Numbered from the stretch's first letter, positions 1 to 15,000 are shown. The stretch: 64,000 nt of DNA from Kineosporia sp. NBRC 101731 (GCF_030269305.1 NZ_BSTC01000009.1:248001-312000), one strand, 5' to 3'. The notes: a model not told the origin generated them from the letters alone. Numbers and translations: made by a program.

Positions 1-3000
1 AGTATCGCCACAGCCGCCCACGGACGTCATCGCCTGTTCCAGGGCAGTGCGCAACGACCGTTGACCTCTGCGCTGCAGAGCGTGGCGACCGAGGCGGGCG
101 GCATCGGAGGGCTCGGGTTGCTGCGCCGCGCACTGGCGCTGGATCTGGTCCGGACGGCGCACCTGGCCCGGAACACCGCGATCGAGGCACTGGCCCACCG
201 CTTCAGCGAACCGGTTCTGCTGCCGGAACTTTCCCGGATGCTCGGGACGACGGTCGATCTTCCTCCCACGGTGCTGCCGGACGGACGCCGACTATTGCAG
301 CGGATGGGCGCGCAGGTCTTGACGGCGCAACGTACCGGTCGGGCCACGGATGTACCCGTACGGCTCGACGCCGGTACGTGGAACGCATTCTCCCAGGGGC
401 AGGGTCGCTCCGGGAGCGTGTCGTTCAGTGCGGGGGCCTGGATCAACCCCGATGCCTCGAGCACTCTCATGCCCTATTTCGTCGCCGGTGGCTCGTTCAC
501 GAGCGGCACGTCGACGGGGGTCGTGGGTTCTTCCGCCGGGGGCGCCGGCTACCGGACCACGTTCAGTGGTACCAGCGTGTCCTACCAGCTACGACTGGAT
601 GCCGAGGTGAGCAACCAGATCGTGAGTCCGATGCAGCAGGAGGACCGCCGTCCGGGCCCGGCCCCGCAGCCCGTACGCCAGGAACTGACTGTCACGCTCT
701 GGGTGCCGGAGGCGTTCGTCGAGGACTTCGAACGGGTTCTGGACGCACTGGGAGTCCCGGCTGAACCAACGGATACAACGGAGCCAACGGACACGGTTCC
801 GGTGGAGCAGCCGTCGCAGGCGCCGGAAGAAGTGGCGCCGGTGCTGTTGCGTGATCCACCCCCAGAGCTCAGCCGGGCGACCGGTCCGTCGGGTTTCACC
901 GGCCGACTGGGGCTGACCGGTGTTCAGGACCTGGCCCAGCAGTTCATGGCTGACCTGCGCGAGCTGGAGCACCATCGGGGTGAACCGATGCCCGAGGCCG
1001 CCGACCGCACGCCGGTGCGGGTTGACCGGTGGACGGTTCTGGAACGCAGAACGCTGTCCGAGTGGCTCAGCGCCCGGTTCGGCGCTCCGGACCTCCGTTT
1101 CCACCAGGACACCATCTTCTCCACCGGTGGGCTCACCGTGACCTACGAGCGGCAGTTGAGCAGCGGCGACGTCGAATACATCACCTTCCGTCTGGAGGGC
1201 CGGCGCGCGTCCTCGTCGCCCGACCGGGTGACCCGGGTCGATGATGTGAGCATCCTGGTCAAACCCAGTGGTTACAGCGAGCAGGACCGGTCCGCCTCCT
1301 CCAGTCGTGGTTTCCGGGGCACTCTGGGTGCTCGTGGATACCTCGACATCCCCTTGTCCTCAGAGCTGACCCTGAGCCTGCGGATGGCCGCCGGAGTGTC
1401 CGGGAACCTGTCGTCGAGCGGTGGAACCGGCGTCTATCAGAACGGTTACGTGGCCAAAGGACTGAGCTCGTCCGGTCCGGCGTGGGCCTTCCGGTATCCC
1501 GTCACCCTGACCACCCAGGTCTCGGTCGAACGGGTCCGGGGTCAGCGGGTACTACCGCTGCTCCTGGGCGGGATCGAGGCACTGGGGCGTGCCCTGACGG
1601 GTCGCCGTCAGCGAGTCTGGAGCCTGGCCGGCAGGGAGGGGACCGTCCCGGCAACAGCATCCTGGCTGGTCCCGGAGAACCGGACCGGGACCCCGCCCGT
1701 CAGGCCGCCCGTCAATCCGCCCGACCAGTTGCCGACGGGTCGGCAGGAAGATCAGGTGGACGCCACTGATGCTGACAGCGTTCCGGGAGGGACATCGTCC
1801 GTAGAGCTGGACCGCCCGGTGCGGGGAGGAGGCCTGCGGATCGGCGGCCGGCAGTTCGGTGGGGAATGGCTGGCGCAGCAGCTACACACGGGCGACGACC
1901 AGACCCGTGACGTGATCACCTCCCGCGATCGGGTGGTGTCGGTGGCGGGGATCGCCGATCTGCGGCTGGCCCTGGCCACGACCCTCATGAGGGTGGGACT
2001 CACCTCCGAAGCGGCGCATCGATGGGCCCGGACGGTGGTCACTCCCGAACAACTGAACGGCGTATTCGCCCTGGAGAAAGACGGTTTGGCCGGCCAGATC
2101 CGGCAGAGCCGGAGACTGGGCCTGCGGGAGGTGGAGTTCGCCGTCGTCCCGACGGTCGGTGAAGTCCAGGACGACGGTACCGAGGCCGATTTCATGACGG
2201 ACCTGGCGTCCGAGTACAGCGCTCTGACCTCGACCTCGGACTCTTGGTCCCGGGGCTGGTCGGTCGACGCCAACGTCAGGGTCGCGCTGAACCGGGCCCG
2301 TCGCACCGATGGCTTCGGCAACACGGTCGGTGAGGGCGGCTACCTTCAGCTCGGTCCGGGCTACAGCCGAAACACCACGACGAGCACCTCGAGCACACTG
2401 GACCGGTTCTCCGGGGGATCGGTGAGCGTGCCGATGCGTTACACCGGCCACACCGCTCCGGTCGACTGGCAGATCGTCGCGGTCTCCCGGATGTCCACGG
2501 CGAAAAACAGTTTTCGGCACAGCCATCAGTCCCACCGGCGGCGGGTCCGGGTGACCCGCGGCGTCACCTTCTTCTCGCCCGTGCCCGGCCGGTCACCGGT
2601 CGCCGGACCGATCGTCGACTCGACCGTCGGATCCGTCCTGCTGGCCGCCGACGAGCGGCAGAGTGCTCTTGACCGCCGGGTGCCCGAGTACCCGGTGCTG
2701 CCCCTGACCTCGGTGACGACGTCGTTGCTGCCCGTTCCCGGGGAGTCGTCCCTGACCTTGAACAACCCGGTTCTGGCCGAAGTCACCCGGCTGCTGCGCG
2801 AACACGCTCCCTGGTCTCTGGGGAGGTCGGCAGCGTTCGGGCTCTCCGGCACCACGGTGACAGCCGGGCTCGGCCGCATGCTGACCCCCGGTGTGCTGCT
2901 GAGCAACCTTCCGTTGCTGAGGGCCGGGGGAATGGAGTTCATCCTGGCGGGCGACGCTCTGCTGGGGGACCGGGTACTTCACCTGAGGCTACGAGCCGTT

Positions 3001-6000
3001 CGCGACCCCGAAGCCCGCGGGTATCAGCAGACACACGCGCACCCGGGCGCGACCGTGTCCAGCTACAACCGGGGCAGCGTGCGCCAGGGCACGGGCGAAG
3101 CCAGGTCGCGTAGCCTGACCCTGGGTTTCTCCACGGCGCAGACCTTCGACGGCCCGGCTCTGCCGACACTCTCCCGGGTTCAGCTGGTGACCGATCTCTC
3201 CACTACCAGGGTCCGCTCGGAACAGACGTCACGTTCCACCGGCGTCTACCGCTACGACGGTTTCGGGGTCACGGGTGACACCAGCTTTCTGGTGGGTGAC
3301 CTGGAGATCCAGATCGAGCTGGTGGTGGCCTGGCGGCCTTCCCCGGCCCTGAACGCGCTGACGCTGACCGCCGCCCACACCCTGGCCCGACGCGGTCAGA
3401 GGATGACCGGTGACCAGCCCTCGGCGGTGGCCACCCGGATTCCACCGGCCAAGGTCAGGATTCGCGAGACGGTGGCAGTTCCCACCGCCCAGCTGCGCCC
3501 GTCGCCTCCCACCACGGACCGCACCGCGGTCGTGACGCCGGTGACCGATTCCCTGCCGGACGAGATCCTCTTCACCGCGCAGCAGATCCAGAACCAGGAC
3601 GTGGTGCTGCGCCTGGATCCGGAGAAGCTCGGGCTGCTCCTGGACAGCTGGCACCGGTCGATCGCGAGTCACGGCGGGGATCACGCCGCCCTACAGGCCT
3701 GGGGCAACGCGGGCCGGGACGTCCTGCACATGCTGACCGACCCGGGTGTCCTGGAGAATCACCTGCTGCAGAACGGGACAGGTGGTCAGGCCTCGAACGT
3801 ATTCCTGCAGCAAGAGATCCGGGCTGACCGTCAGTTGACCGGGCGACTGGCGGTGAGTTTCGGGCTCACCGCGCCCACCACTGCGGGAACCTTCGCCGAT
3901 GCTTTCCTGCTCGGGGCGGCCGACACGATGCGGATGCGCGAGCACATGGGCAACAGCGGGGAGGGGAACGGCCAGAGCGGCAGTACCGGGTTCGGCGTGT
4001 GGGGCAACTTCAACGATCTCGCCCATATGCCGCCGGAGGGTTCGGACGAGCACCGGGTTCAGGTGCTGGCCCCGCCAGGGGCGACTCTGAGCAGCGACCG
4101 AAGTGTCCGGGCGGGGTCCGATCTGCGGACCTCCTCGGGTGTCGTCAGCAGCACCTTCAGCACGTTCTGGTACGGCCCGGTCTTCTTCGATGCCCAGGTC
4201 ACCTTCACGTTCGTGGCCACCCGGCAGGGAACCGCGTTCGGGACCACCGATGTTCCACTCGTCAGGTCGTTCCGGGTGCGCAACCTCCTGCAGGCCCTCT
4301 ACTCGCCGCAGATGGTGCTGGAACGCGCCGAGCTGGGGCAGCGGCTGCCGGTCCGGGTGCGATCGGGCTGGCTCCTGCCGGGACACGATCGTTCGCCGTC
4401 CCGGCTGAGCCGGGCCCAGCAGACGTCTGCGCTCGACGATCCCCGGATGACGATGGTTCAGCTCGACCTGACCCCAACAGCCGAGACCGTCGAGACAGCC
4501 GATGTGGGTGACCAGATGATCACCGCCTACGACGAGCAGCTGACACCCGCGCAGTTCGTCGCCCGCTACCTGGCGCCGATCGTGGACCATGACGATCGCA
4601 CCGAGGTGATGGTGCTGATGCCCAGCAGCGATCACCTGACCGGCCTGACTCTGCGAGCTCTGGCCGGCTCCGCCGGTCTGCGAGAAGGGCTGACGCTGGT
4701 GGCGCCGGTCGGTCCGGGGGTGTGGGAGGCGATCCGTTCCGGCGGTGACGGGGGCCGCCGGTTCTACGGGACCTGGCCGCGCGTCGCTGAACAGTTGCCC
4801 GCCCTGCTCCAGGAGCCGGACTCACTGGAGAGCCTGTACCAGGGGGTGCTCGGCGAACACGTCGTCCCGACAGAGAACCTGAGGCCGGACCCGGTCGATG
4901 GCGAGGTGCCCCGGCGGTCTCTGCTCAAGGTGATGACCGGTCCCGACGGCGAGGTGATGACCGGGGACGCCACCGATCCCAGGGTCAGGCAGACCCTGGT
5001 GGAGGAGTTCTCACGGCGAGGCGCCGAACTCGAGGGCGTCCGGGTGGCGGTCTCCCATGTTTCGGACGAACTGGCCCTCGAACTGGTCGCTGCCTCGGGC
5101 GCTTCCTTCTTCTACACGCCCGACGCCGTGCTGCGATCCGCCGACGGGTCGTTCTACGTGTCCACCGTCGTGCCCGGCCCACAGGTCCAGGGGCAGCCTC
5201 GGCCCGATGCCAGGAGCGGGGCCGGTTCGCAGAGCCTGCGCGGCTGGATGACGGCGGCACCGGTGACCCAGCTGGATCCGCAGACCCAGCAACCGGTTGA
5301 GAGTTTGCCGGACGGGTCGGGTCTGCTGATCCATGAAGGGGTGCTGTCCCAGCCGGTGGCACCCTGGGAGGAGCATCTGGCCGGTTCTCCCTACTTCCGG
5401 GACGGGACCTCTACCCGGTGGCACCAGATCGACGGTTCCACCGGAACGGCCCGCTGGACCTACGTCTTCCGGGTTGCCTCGGGTGTTTTCGTCACTGACC
5501 GGCCCGAACTCGACCGACAGGTGCTGGCGGAACCCCCGCAGGACCAGCTGGTCGTCCACACCCGCTTCACCGATCCCGGGCGGGCGCTGAGCGAGGTCGA
5601 GGTGACGACGCGGCATCTGCAGCTGTCGACCGTCGAAGTAGTGCACCGGGACGTACCGGGCGACCGTGCTACGGCATATTTCGTCGAGCGTCACGGGCTC
5701 GAGGTCGCCGGCGAGTGGGAGTTCGCCCGCATCCCCGCTCCCGAGACGACCGCCGTGTCACCGGACGTGGTCGACCTCCTGGAGCGGCTGCGTCAGGAGG
5801 TCGAGCCGGTCCAGTTCCGCTTCGTGGAGCGCACCCGGTGGGATGCACCCTCACAGCCGGATGCCCCCGCGAGGCTCCGGCGGATCCTGGACACGGAAGG
5901 AGAGCTGACGGCGCGGGACCTCGATTTCGCCCGCCGGATCCGGGCCCTGCTGACGGCCGCCCGTCCCGCGGTCCGGGTCGTCGGCTCGCAGCTGCCGCCG

Positions 6001-9000
6001 GTTCCTGCTGACGAAAAGCTGCTCACAGAACTGAGAAAAGCCGTCGATCAGGCCGGGCCGGATCTCGAGGGAATCCTGAACCGCTGGTCCGAGGCATCAG
6101 CGATGCAGTCAGGGCCGATGCAGCCCCGCACGGCCATGCTCTTCGAGGCCCGGGAGTATCAGCTTCCGGCCGAGGACATCCTGATGACCGATCAGGCTCC
6201 CGGACGTACCGTCACGGTGCTCGAACTGACGCAGATCATCCGTGTCGTGGGGCGCGAGGGGGTGACCGGTCAGCAGATCCAGGAGATGACGGAGCAGGTC
6301 CAGCAGGAGTGGGACCGAGCGGTGAACAACACGCCGGTGGTCTCGTACGCCGGGGAGCTGGTCCAGGTCCGATACCGCTGGGAGGTGGCCGAGAGCCACG
6401 GCCTGGCTCACCGGACGCTCGAGGTCTACCCACCCGGTGCTGTCCGACGTGCCGATGTCTCACGGGTCGGCCTGGACAGCGGGCCCGGCGTCGTGATCCA
6501 CGAGATCTTTCACGGATTCGGTGCGCCGGATCGCTACCTGGACCGCCGCCCCGTCGTCCCCGAAGACCCGGCCGCGCTGACCGGTGAGAATCCGGCCCGG
6601 TCGTGGAACGAGCGCACGCGACGTCTCGATGTTTTTCGTCGTGCGGACATTCAGGAGCACCGGCGCGAGGCGGGACCGGCCGGATTCATCCGGACGACCA
6701 CGACCAGAATTCCCCTCGCGCGCGATGTCGCACCCACCTTGATGGGGCGTGTGCCGGCCCGGCCCCGGATCACCATGCGGGATGTCTTCACCAGCATCGC
6801 CCTGGTCCGTGAGGCGGGGGCCGAGCACGACGTCGAGCCGGTGCGTCAGCTCTGGTCCGACTACCGCAGGCTTCGCACCGACGCGCAGGATGCGGCTACG
6901 GTCGGGGGCAGCACACCGGAACAGATCTCCGAGGTCCTGAGCGGCCTGACGCAGTCGTGGGTCCAGCGCGCCGAGCGGACGATGCGGAGCCTGGAGCGGG
7001 AACACAGCGCGATCGAACGCAGTCTGACGGTCACCGACCGGGACGGAGCCGATCTGACGCACCCACGGGCCGTAGAGCTCTCGGGACTGATGCGATGGAT
7101 CGACCGGCAGACCACGCGGGCCCGATCTCGTCCGCAAGCGTTCTGGCTGGCCGGAGCCGGCCAGGCCGAGGGGTTGGACGAAGGTGCGCACGAGGATGAC
7201 CTGGATCGGCCGGATCAGGACACCGAAACACCCGCGCAGGCACCGGACCCCGACGACATCGACGGTACCGACGACACCGAGTCTGCGGCGCAGCCCCGGC
7301 ACCGGCCCGGTGAACCGTGGATCACCTCTTCGGTCGCGACCTTCGGTAACGGGAGCTGGAGCCCGACGCGCTCGCTGGTCCACATCACACCGGTGCCGGA
7401 CACGGTGGTGACGCAGTTGCAGGAAGCAGTCATCGACCGGATCGTCGGGCCCGGTGGGCAGGACGTCGTGCTGAGGCGGGAGGTCCAATCGGTCCTGACC
7501 GCAAGGCTGCTGAGTACCGCCTGGGAGGCTTTGCTCTCCACGTCCGGCTATGCCCTACCGGTGATGCACGAGGGGAGGCGTTACCCGGTGGCTCTGCGGT
7601 TGAGTCTTTCCCAGCCTCGGGTGGAGGTCGTGAATCCGGACGAGGCGCAGCCCACCCCGATGGTCGCGGTGCAGCGCTGGACCTTCAGCCAGCCCGAGAA
7701 CGGCAGTACCGAGCGGACGTCGAACGTCCGCAGCGGTTCCGGCCGGGTCCCGTTCACCTTCGGGATCGGGTGGGGCTCTCTGCAGACGATGACTGTCTCC
7801 CCACAGCTGTCGGCGACGGTGAATCAGGTGTCGACCCAGGTGGACACCGGGATGAGCGTTCAGGCCTACTCCATCGAGCGCAGCCGGGAGCGTTCGTGGC
7901 GCTACTCGTTCACCATGCAGTGGCAGATGCAGCGACTGGACCGCGGCCTGGCCGACCTGGTTTCCGAGCAGCCGCAGCCCGCCGGTCTCTGGCGCACCGT
8001 GAATTCGACGACGGACGACCGCCTGGCGGTCTGGTTCCCGCACCACCTGGCCACCCACGAACCGGGTCAGACCAGAAAAGAGGAATTACCCCGTCTGGCG
8101 ACGCTGAAACTGGCCCCCGTGATCGAGGCGGAGAATTTTCCGAATGCACAGGCGCTGCTGCGGGACGTGATCACGGCATTCGAGTTCGGTCCGGGTGATC
8201 TGTCCGACATCGCCTGGGAGGGCCTGCGGACATTCCTCGATGAAGGAACCCTGCGGAGCAATCTGCCACTGATGCTCTGGGGCAACACGGTCGCCAGCCC
8301 ACTGCTCACCGATCGCTCCGGAACCGTAACCGGATACCTCCGGATGAGAGCGAGTTTCGCGGAGGAACTGGAGCCTGGCGGCGTCGCGATCGGTAACGGT
8401 GTACTGGAGTCGTACGTCGTGCGGTCCATGCGGGTCCAGCAGGTCACCACGACGCAGAATGCTCAGGGAATCGGTGTCAATCTTTCCCTCGGCTTCGGCA
8501 AACCTGACAAAGACCCCAGCTGGCAGATGTCTTTCGGAGCAGGAACAGCTCAGCGGCGCACTCACAACCTCTCGTCGGGGGGCAGCGCCCGGGTCGTGCG
8601 ATCGTTGCGGGTGGCGAACCGGATCCCACGGGCATCGGCGCAGTTGCGCCTGGAGGTGCAACTGGTGCGCCCTGAGGGGATCCCCCAGAACCCTCCGGCG
8701 GACTCATCTCTGGCTACGTCGACCTATCCGGTCGTTCTGCTGGTCGCCGGAAAGGAGCATCTCGAGGAAGGACCCTCGGAGGCGACCGGGAACGAGGCAA
8801 CGGAAGCGGCGGACCCGGGACGATTCCTGCCGCCGGAAATTCTGCACATGCGTAGCCTGGGCATGTCCACCACGCCGCTGGAGGTGGAGGGAGTCCAGGG
8901 GCTCTTCGACCGGGCGCAGGACCTACTGCGGGACAAGGGATTCCTGCCGGTACAGGAGCCCGGCCTCTTCACTGTGATGGGAAATTCCGTCACGGATCAG

Positions 9001-12000
9001 CACACGGTGCGAAACCTCATCGGCCCGGACGCCCTGGCCGCTGCGCGGCTGCAGAATCAGCGAACCTTCGACCAGGCGAGATCACGAGCGGCGCTACGCA
9101 CGGCACTGGACGATGCGGTGTCCGGTGGACATCTGATGGTCTTCCAGATGCCGGGGCCTACTCATGTCCGCCGGATGACGCTCGATCTGCGGATCCGGCG
9201 TAGGTACGACGATCCGGCGGCTCCTCATCGGGGAACGTCGATGACGTACCTCCTGCCCAAGACCCAGACCCTGAACTTCGTCGGGTCCAGCGTCGCCGGC
9301 GAGGAGACGTTCTCGCAGGTGCCGCGCAACGTCAACAGCAGCTTTGGGGTCACGTCCGGGTCCAACGTCACTGTGCAGGCTCTGGAGTACAGCTACGGCC
9401 GGAGCGAGAGTCGCGCATCAGGGCTCGGAAATGGGCACGAATACTACCTTCTCAGTCCCACCTCACAGGGCAGCGCCGTGTTCACCGTGCCGGTGACGTA
9501 CGGGATGAGCGTGGCCGAGACCTTCGGGAGCACGATCGAGTTACCGCCGGTGGACGGTGATATCACTCTGGCTGTGCCCGAATTCCGGCTGCTGGCAGCG
9601 CCCTCCGGCTCCACGGGGATGGATGATCCCAGGCCCCGCACGGTGACCGACCATGATGACACCGAGCTGAAAGCACTCTCCGGGCAGGAGCAAGATGCTG
9701 GGCCGGCGCCGGTCCCGGGGGAGACCGACAGCGTGGTGGTCGATGTCCCGGTCATGGACGACCCCGATTCCCCGGCCCTCATGACCCTTCAGCGCCTGGT
9801 CCTACCCGAGACTGCCATCGTCGACCGGATCGAGGGCGCCGGTCTGATCCAGAAGCTGGTCCTGGACGTATTGTCGACGAACGCTGCTGCGCAGCAGTCG
9901 GTACCGGATCGCGACGGCGGTGATGCAGAAGCGATGGATCGACAGGACTCGCCGGTCCCGTACGTGAGGATGGAGCAAGCGCCCGAGAACAGTGCGGTCA
10001 TCTGGGCCCGGGCCAGGGCCCGTGATGTGTCGGAGGTCGGCCGGTGGTTGCGCGATGGTGCGATCGGCACCGACATGACCAGTCCGGAGTCGTTCGGTCA
10101 TGAGGTGCTGCGCACTGCTCTGTCGACCGAGATGCTGCACGGCAACCTTTTCCGGATCTTGCGGGGCCGCTATGTGGTGGAGGGTGTGGCGACGGCCGGC
10201 TGGCTCGGAGGAACCGATGTCCAGATCGAGATCCAGGCATACCTGAGCGACGTGGAAGTCATGGAACGACCTCCGCTGATGGACGGCGAGCGCTGGCTCC
10301 AGTCAACGGTCTCGTCCACCCGGAGTACCAGCACCGGCCACGACGTCCGTACCGGTGTTTCGGTGAAGGGCGATCTCTCGGTTACTCATGATGACGAACG
10401 GAAGAAAGTTCTTTCGTCGGTCGGGATGTCCGGTCGCTACCTGGCCGGGCGCGGTGGGCAGCACAGCGAATCGTCGAGTGACACCAGCAGTGTGATGCGC
10501 GTGACCAGCGAGGACGATGTCCAGACGCATCGCTTCCGGGCTCAGGTGACGTACGTGGTGACGGTGCGTTCGGGCATCAACAACGCAGCGTTCTCCCAGT
10601 TGCCGCAACAGCTGGTGCGGCACCAGCAGGTCACGCAGTTGGCACTCGACCTCCCGAACGGTATCGAGTTCTACCTGGTCGACAACGATCTGCACCACTA
10701 TCCCGAACTGTCGGTGCTGACCCGTCCCACGGTTCCGCCGGCTGACGAGGCTGACGAGGTTGAGCGGACGGGTATCAACCGGCCACGGTTACCCGCCTGG
10801 TACGTGTCGAGCGGTGGCGAGCTCGGGTACGGCACGGTCACCGAGGTTCATCAGGCCGGTGGCCGCAGCGCTTTCGAGAACGAGATTCTCGGCCGGGTCG
10901 AGTCGGTGGCACCGGGTAGCACGAAACCCGGAAGTGCCACGTATGTTCCGGGTCTGGCGACCCGGATCAATGAGCATGCCTCCTCGCTCGGTCTGCGCAC
11001 ACAGGTCAACCTGGGGCCCAGCGGTGTGCTCCGTTTCCACTTCGTCTACCGCGGCTGGAAGGGACCACAGCTGGTCGAGATCGCGCTGCGGGCACATCCG
11101 CGAAGTCCGGGCACTCTGTCCGGGATCAGTGGCCATCGGGTGAAGGTCGGCGGACTGGACAACGTCAACTCTCACATCAGTGGAAAGGGTTCCCGACTGG
11201 GTGCCCCCGGGGTGACGCGGACCAGCGACACCAGTTCCCGAAGTCATGAGCTGAGCCTGGGGCTGACCCGCGGATACCCGCAGGAAGACGTGACCTGGCC
11301 CGGGGCGATCACCGCGACCAGTCGCAGTGACATCACCCAGGCCCGGACCTCGTCCCGCGAGCAGCGGACCTGGCAGCGGAACCTGCACGACACCAGTGAG
11401 TTCCTGGTGCCGTACGACTTCGAGGTCACCGTTGAGTCCAGGCTCATGACCGAGATGCTGATACCGCTGCTGGTGCAGTGGGTGGCCACCGCCGTGGTGC
11501 GGAGCGGGCCGGAGCTGGCTGCGGCGGTCGGGCTCGCCGTCATCAATCTGGTCAGGGTCCTGCAGTTGGGTGCGCAGGCGGAGCAGCAGGGGCCGGCTGA
11601 GGGCAGGGCCGATCTCCGCGACTCCGGCAGCGGTGTGGTCCAGGCCCAGGTCGCGATCCGTTTCCACACCAAGGAGACCGAACCGGGCACTGATCCCCTC
11701 GCCGAGCACGGCATTCGGCCCGCGGTGCTGGAGAACGACCCGCGCATCGCCGCGTCGGTGCGGCCCGATGAGGTGTCGATCGATATAGAGGACGAGGTGG
11801 ACGAGGGGGACGGGAACGGCGAGGCCGTCTCGCGGTCCTTGGTGCAGGAGGCGATCAACCGAGGCGAATGGACGCCTCGGCGCCCGGTGCAGGTGTACCG
11901 GCTCGACGGGATCGAGCAGCTGCAGGAGGCCCTGGTAGAGGTGGGAGCCGGCGGACTGAATCCCTCGCTACCGCCGACGAGTACATCCAGCGAGGGCATG

Positions 12001-15000
12001 TTCGTCCGGCTCAACCAGTTCATCGACGCCGGGGCGTTGGAGCTGGGCAGTGGTGGTGATGCGTTCCTCTCCGGTGGAAACGCTTCCGGTATCACGATCA
12101 GCCTCACCATCCATGGTGCTGAGGTAGATCGTCGCAGTAAGAACATCGGCATCGACCACATCGAGGTGAACAACGACGGATCGTTCGAGCAGACGGTCAG
12201 CCAGAACGGTGTGAACCTCGGATTCGCGCCCACTGTCGGGCTGGGGGATTCCACGAAGCTGGGTCTGTCGACTCCGGTGACCGGTGCGGTGACATCGCGG
12301 GGCAACCGGTCGGTGCTGAACAGCCAGCGCCGGGAAATTCTCCGGTTCGGAACCAGCACCGAGACGAATGCCGCTGCCACCTTCGGATACCTGGTCCGGG
12401 CGGTCGCGGTCCTGGAGATCAGGGGTGCCGGGAGGCAGCGCTGGGTGGTCAGCCCGATCCTGCTGCGCAGCACCGAGAAGCCCCCCGTGGAAACGGTGTC
12501 ATCCACTCAGGGGCAGGAACCTGGGGATACCGAGGTAGGGCCTGCGTCAATGGCCCAGGAAACCCAGGAAACCCAGGAAACCCAGGAAACCCAGGAGGCC
12601 CAGGAAGTCTCGGAAGTTGAAGCGCCATCAACGATTCCGGAAACGTTCGAAGTATCTGATGTTTCAGAAGATTCCGATCTGGTGGAGCCCTCCGATGCCG
12701 GGTTCTCCCCGTCTCCGGCGTCTCCGGCGTCTTCGGGGTCGTCACCGGGCCCGCGGGAGCGGGACCCGAGGGACCCCCGGGACTGGACCCGTCGCAAGCA
12801 GCCCGACCGGCAGTGGGCCGACCCGGTGCTCTCCGAGGAAACGGCGGTGTTCCACCGGAGCTGGGAAGCGCTACTGCCGTCGCAGATCTGGGCCCTGGAG
12901 TCGGCCGGTCTGCGAGGTGCCGCACGACACGAGCAGATGAGGCAGCAGGCGATCGATCGGGTCGCCGAGCTGAATCGCGCATACGGCGCCGGCTATCCGC
13001 TCGCCCGGGCGGCTCAGATCGTGGCTCAGGCACATCATCACCTGCGGACCTGGCCGATCGGGCAGGTCTACCCCTCGTCCACGGAGGCGCCCGGTGCCCT
13101 CGACACCATGGACTATTTCCTCAAAACGCTGACCCGGGAAGAATACTTCCCGACGTCCTGGCAGCGCCGTCCAGCGGATGGGGATCCGGCGGCCAACCGG
13201 GCTCAGGGGGTGGCGGAACAAGGCATGGGTTACGGGCAGGCTATGGTCCGGCGTTCCCCGGAGCAGTCGGAGGAAGACCATCACGACTCGTTCCTGGCGA
13301 AGCAGCCCGATCAGATGCCCACCTATGCTGTCCTCCTGCCGCGACCGGCCGGGCGCACGTCGGTGGTGTCCGGGCCGGGAATTGTTGTGACGATGGACGA
13401 GTCAGTTCGCGAGAGAGCGACGTTCACGCCCCTACCGAGCCGGGACTCTCTCGACGGATACACCGATCAGGAGCGTCTGTACAGTCTGATCGCCCTGGGC
13501 CCACCCGACCAGGTGCGCTACTTGCTGGGAGAGGCCACCGATTTCCGGTACGACCAAAAGCTTCACCAGGAAATCGATCTGGCCGATCCGTCGGCTCCGC
13601 CGGCGGCCTTCGAGGCCCAGATCCACGGCCCGCTCGGCTGGCACCAGGTGAGCGAGATCGTCATCGCCTGGGGGCCCGGTGATGAGGGGCAGACGGCGTT
13701 GAGCCAGGAAGACGCGGTGAAGTTCCAGCGTGACCTGCGCCGGTTCGCGCGGAGCAGGTCGCACGCCTTCACCGTCGAGATCGTGCGGGTGGCTCCGGAC
13801 GGGCCGTCGGTTCCGCCCCTCTCACCCGGCCGGCAACACCGTCATGGTCTCCTGAGCGATGCGCCGGCTGATCCGTCGGCACCCCTCGACCCGCATCAGG
13901 GACGGCCGGCCAGGAATGCCCGCTCCTGGTCCGACAGCGAGGAGGAGACCAAGGACGCCGAGATCTGGTCCGATGAGGAGTCCGAGGCGTCCGAGGATTC
14001 TCAGGAGACGCTCACCCCGGAGCCGGACCTGGAGATGACGGGCGAGTTCTCGCTGTCTGCCCTCCCTGGTCCGGACGGGCGGACGCAACAGACGCTGGTC
14101 TGGGTGGACCGTCAAGATCGGCCCATCGTCGTCGACGCCCGCGACCCCGCGGTGGCCGATCGGCTGACACTTTTCGCCGACCAGCGGCGCTCGGTGGGGG
14201 AGAGCCTCGACCAGGTGGTCATTCTCGCGGCCGGGGTGAGCCCGGACCTGGCCCGGCGCCTGGCCGGCACCGAGGGCGCGCAGGTCTGGTTCACCTCGGG
14301 CAACATCACCACGTTCGATGCGACCGGTGCACCGGCGTACCTGTCGGCCCCCTGGGCCCGGACGGCGCCGGCTCCCGGCTGGCGCTCGTCCGACGACACC
14401 ACGCCGCCCGGGACCCGACCGGAGCGTCTGTTCGTGCTGCCGGAACCGGCCTGGGCGACCGACGTCCGCGACCTCGTCGGATCCTTGGCCGGTCGTACCC
14501 CGTTCCTGCTCCTGCACCAGCTGGACGCCGCCTTCGCGGTTGCCGTCCACCTCCATGAGGTCCCCTCGGGAATCGTGCTGTCGGACCGGCCGGGCGCGCA
14601 TCGTCAGTACACCGACCGCGCGCCGGGCGCCCGGCCGGTGGTCCACCTCGCGTTCACCGCAGCGAACCTGCACCTGGCCGCGCGCCATCGGATCACCTCC
14701 GCGTTCGCGCAGAGGGGCCTGACCCCGGAGATTCTGAGTCACCGTCCGGGGCTGGAGACTGCGGGAGACGACGAGCACACGGTCTGGCCGGACCTGGCAC
14801 CCGGGCCGCTCATCGTGGCCACCGGAACAGCGAGGGCTCCGGTGAGCAACGAGTTCGGTGAGGTTCCCGAGGATCACCGGGTGCACCTGGCCGACAACCT
14901 GCAGAAGTACCGGCGGAGTCTGCACGGCTCCGACCTGGCGGGGGCCCGGTTGGTGATGTCCCGGACGCCTTCCTCCTTCGCCGCGAACCTGGCGGCAGCC

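Noticed and set aside
12556-12609. CRISPR-like array
   Set aside because: The repeats are 9 bp, directly adjacent and in frame, without spacers; no cas genes are present.
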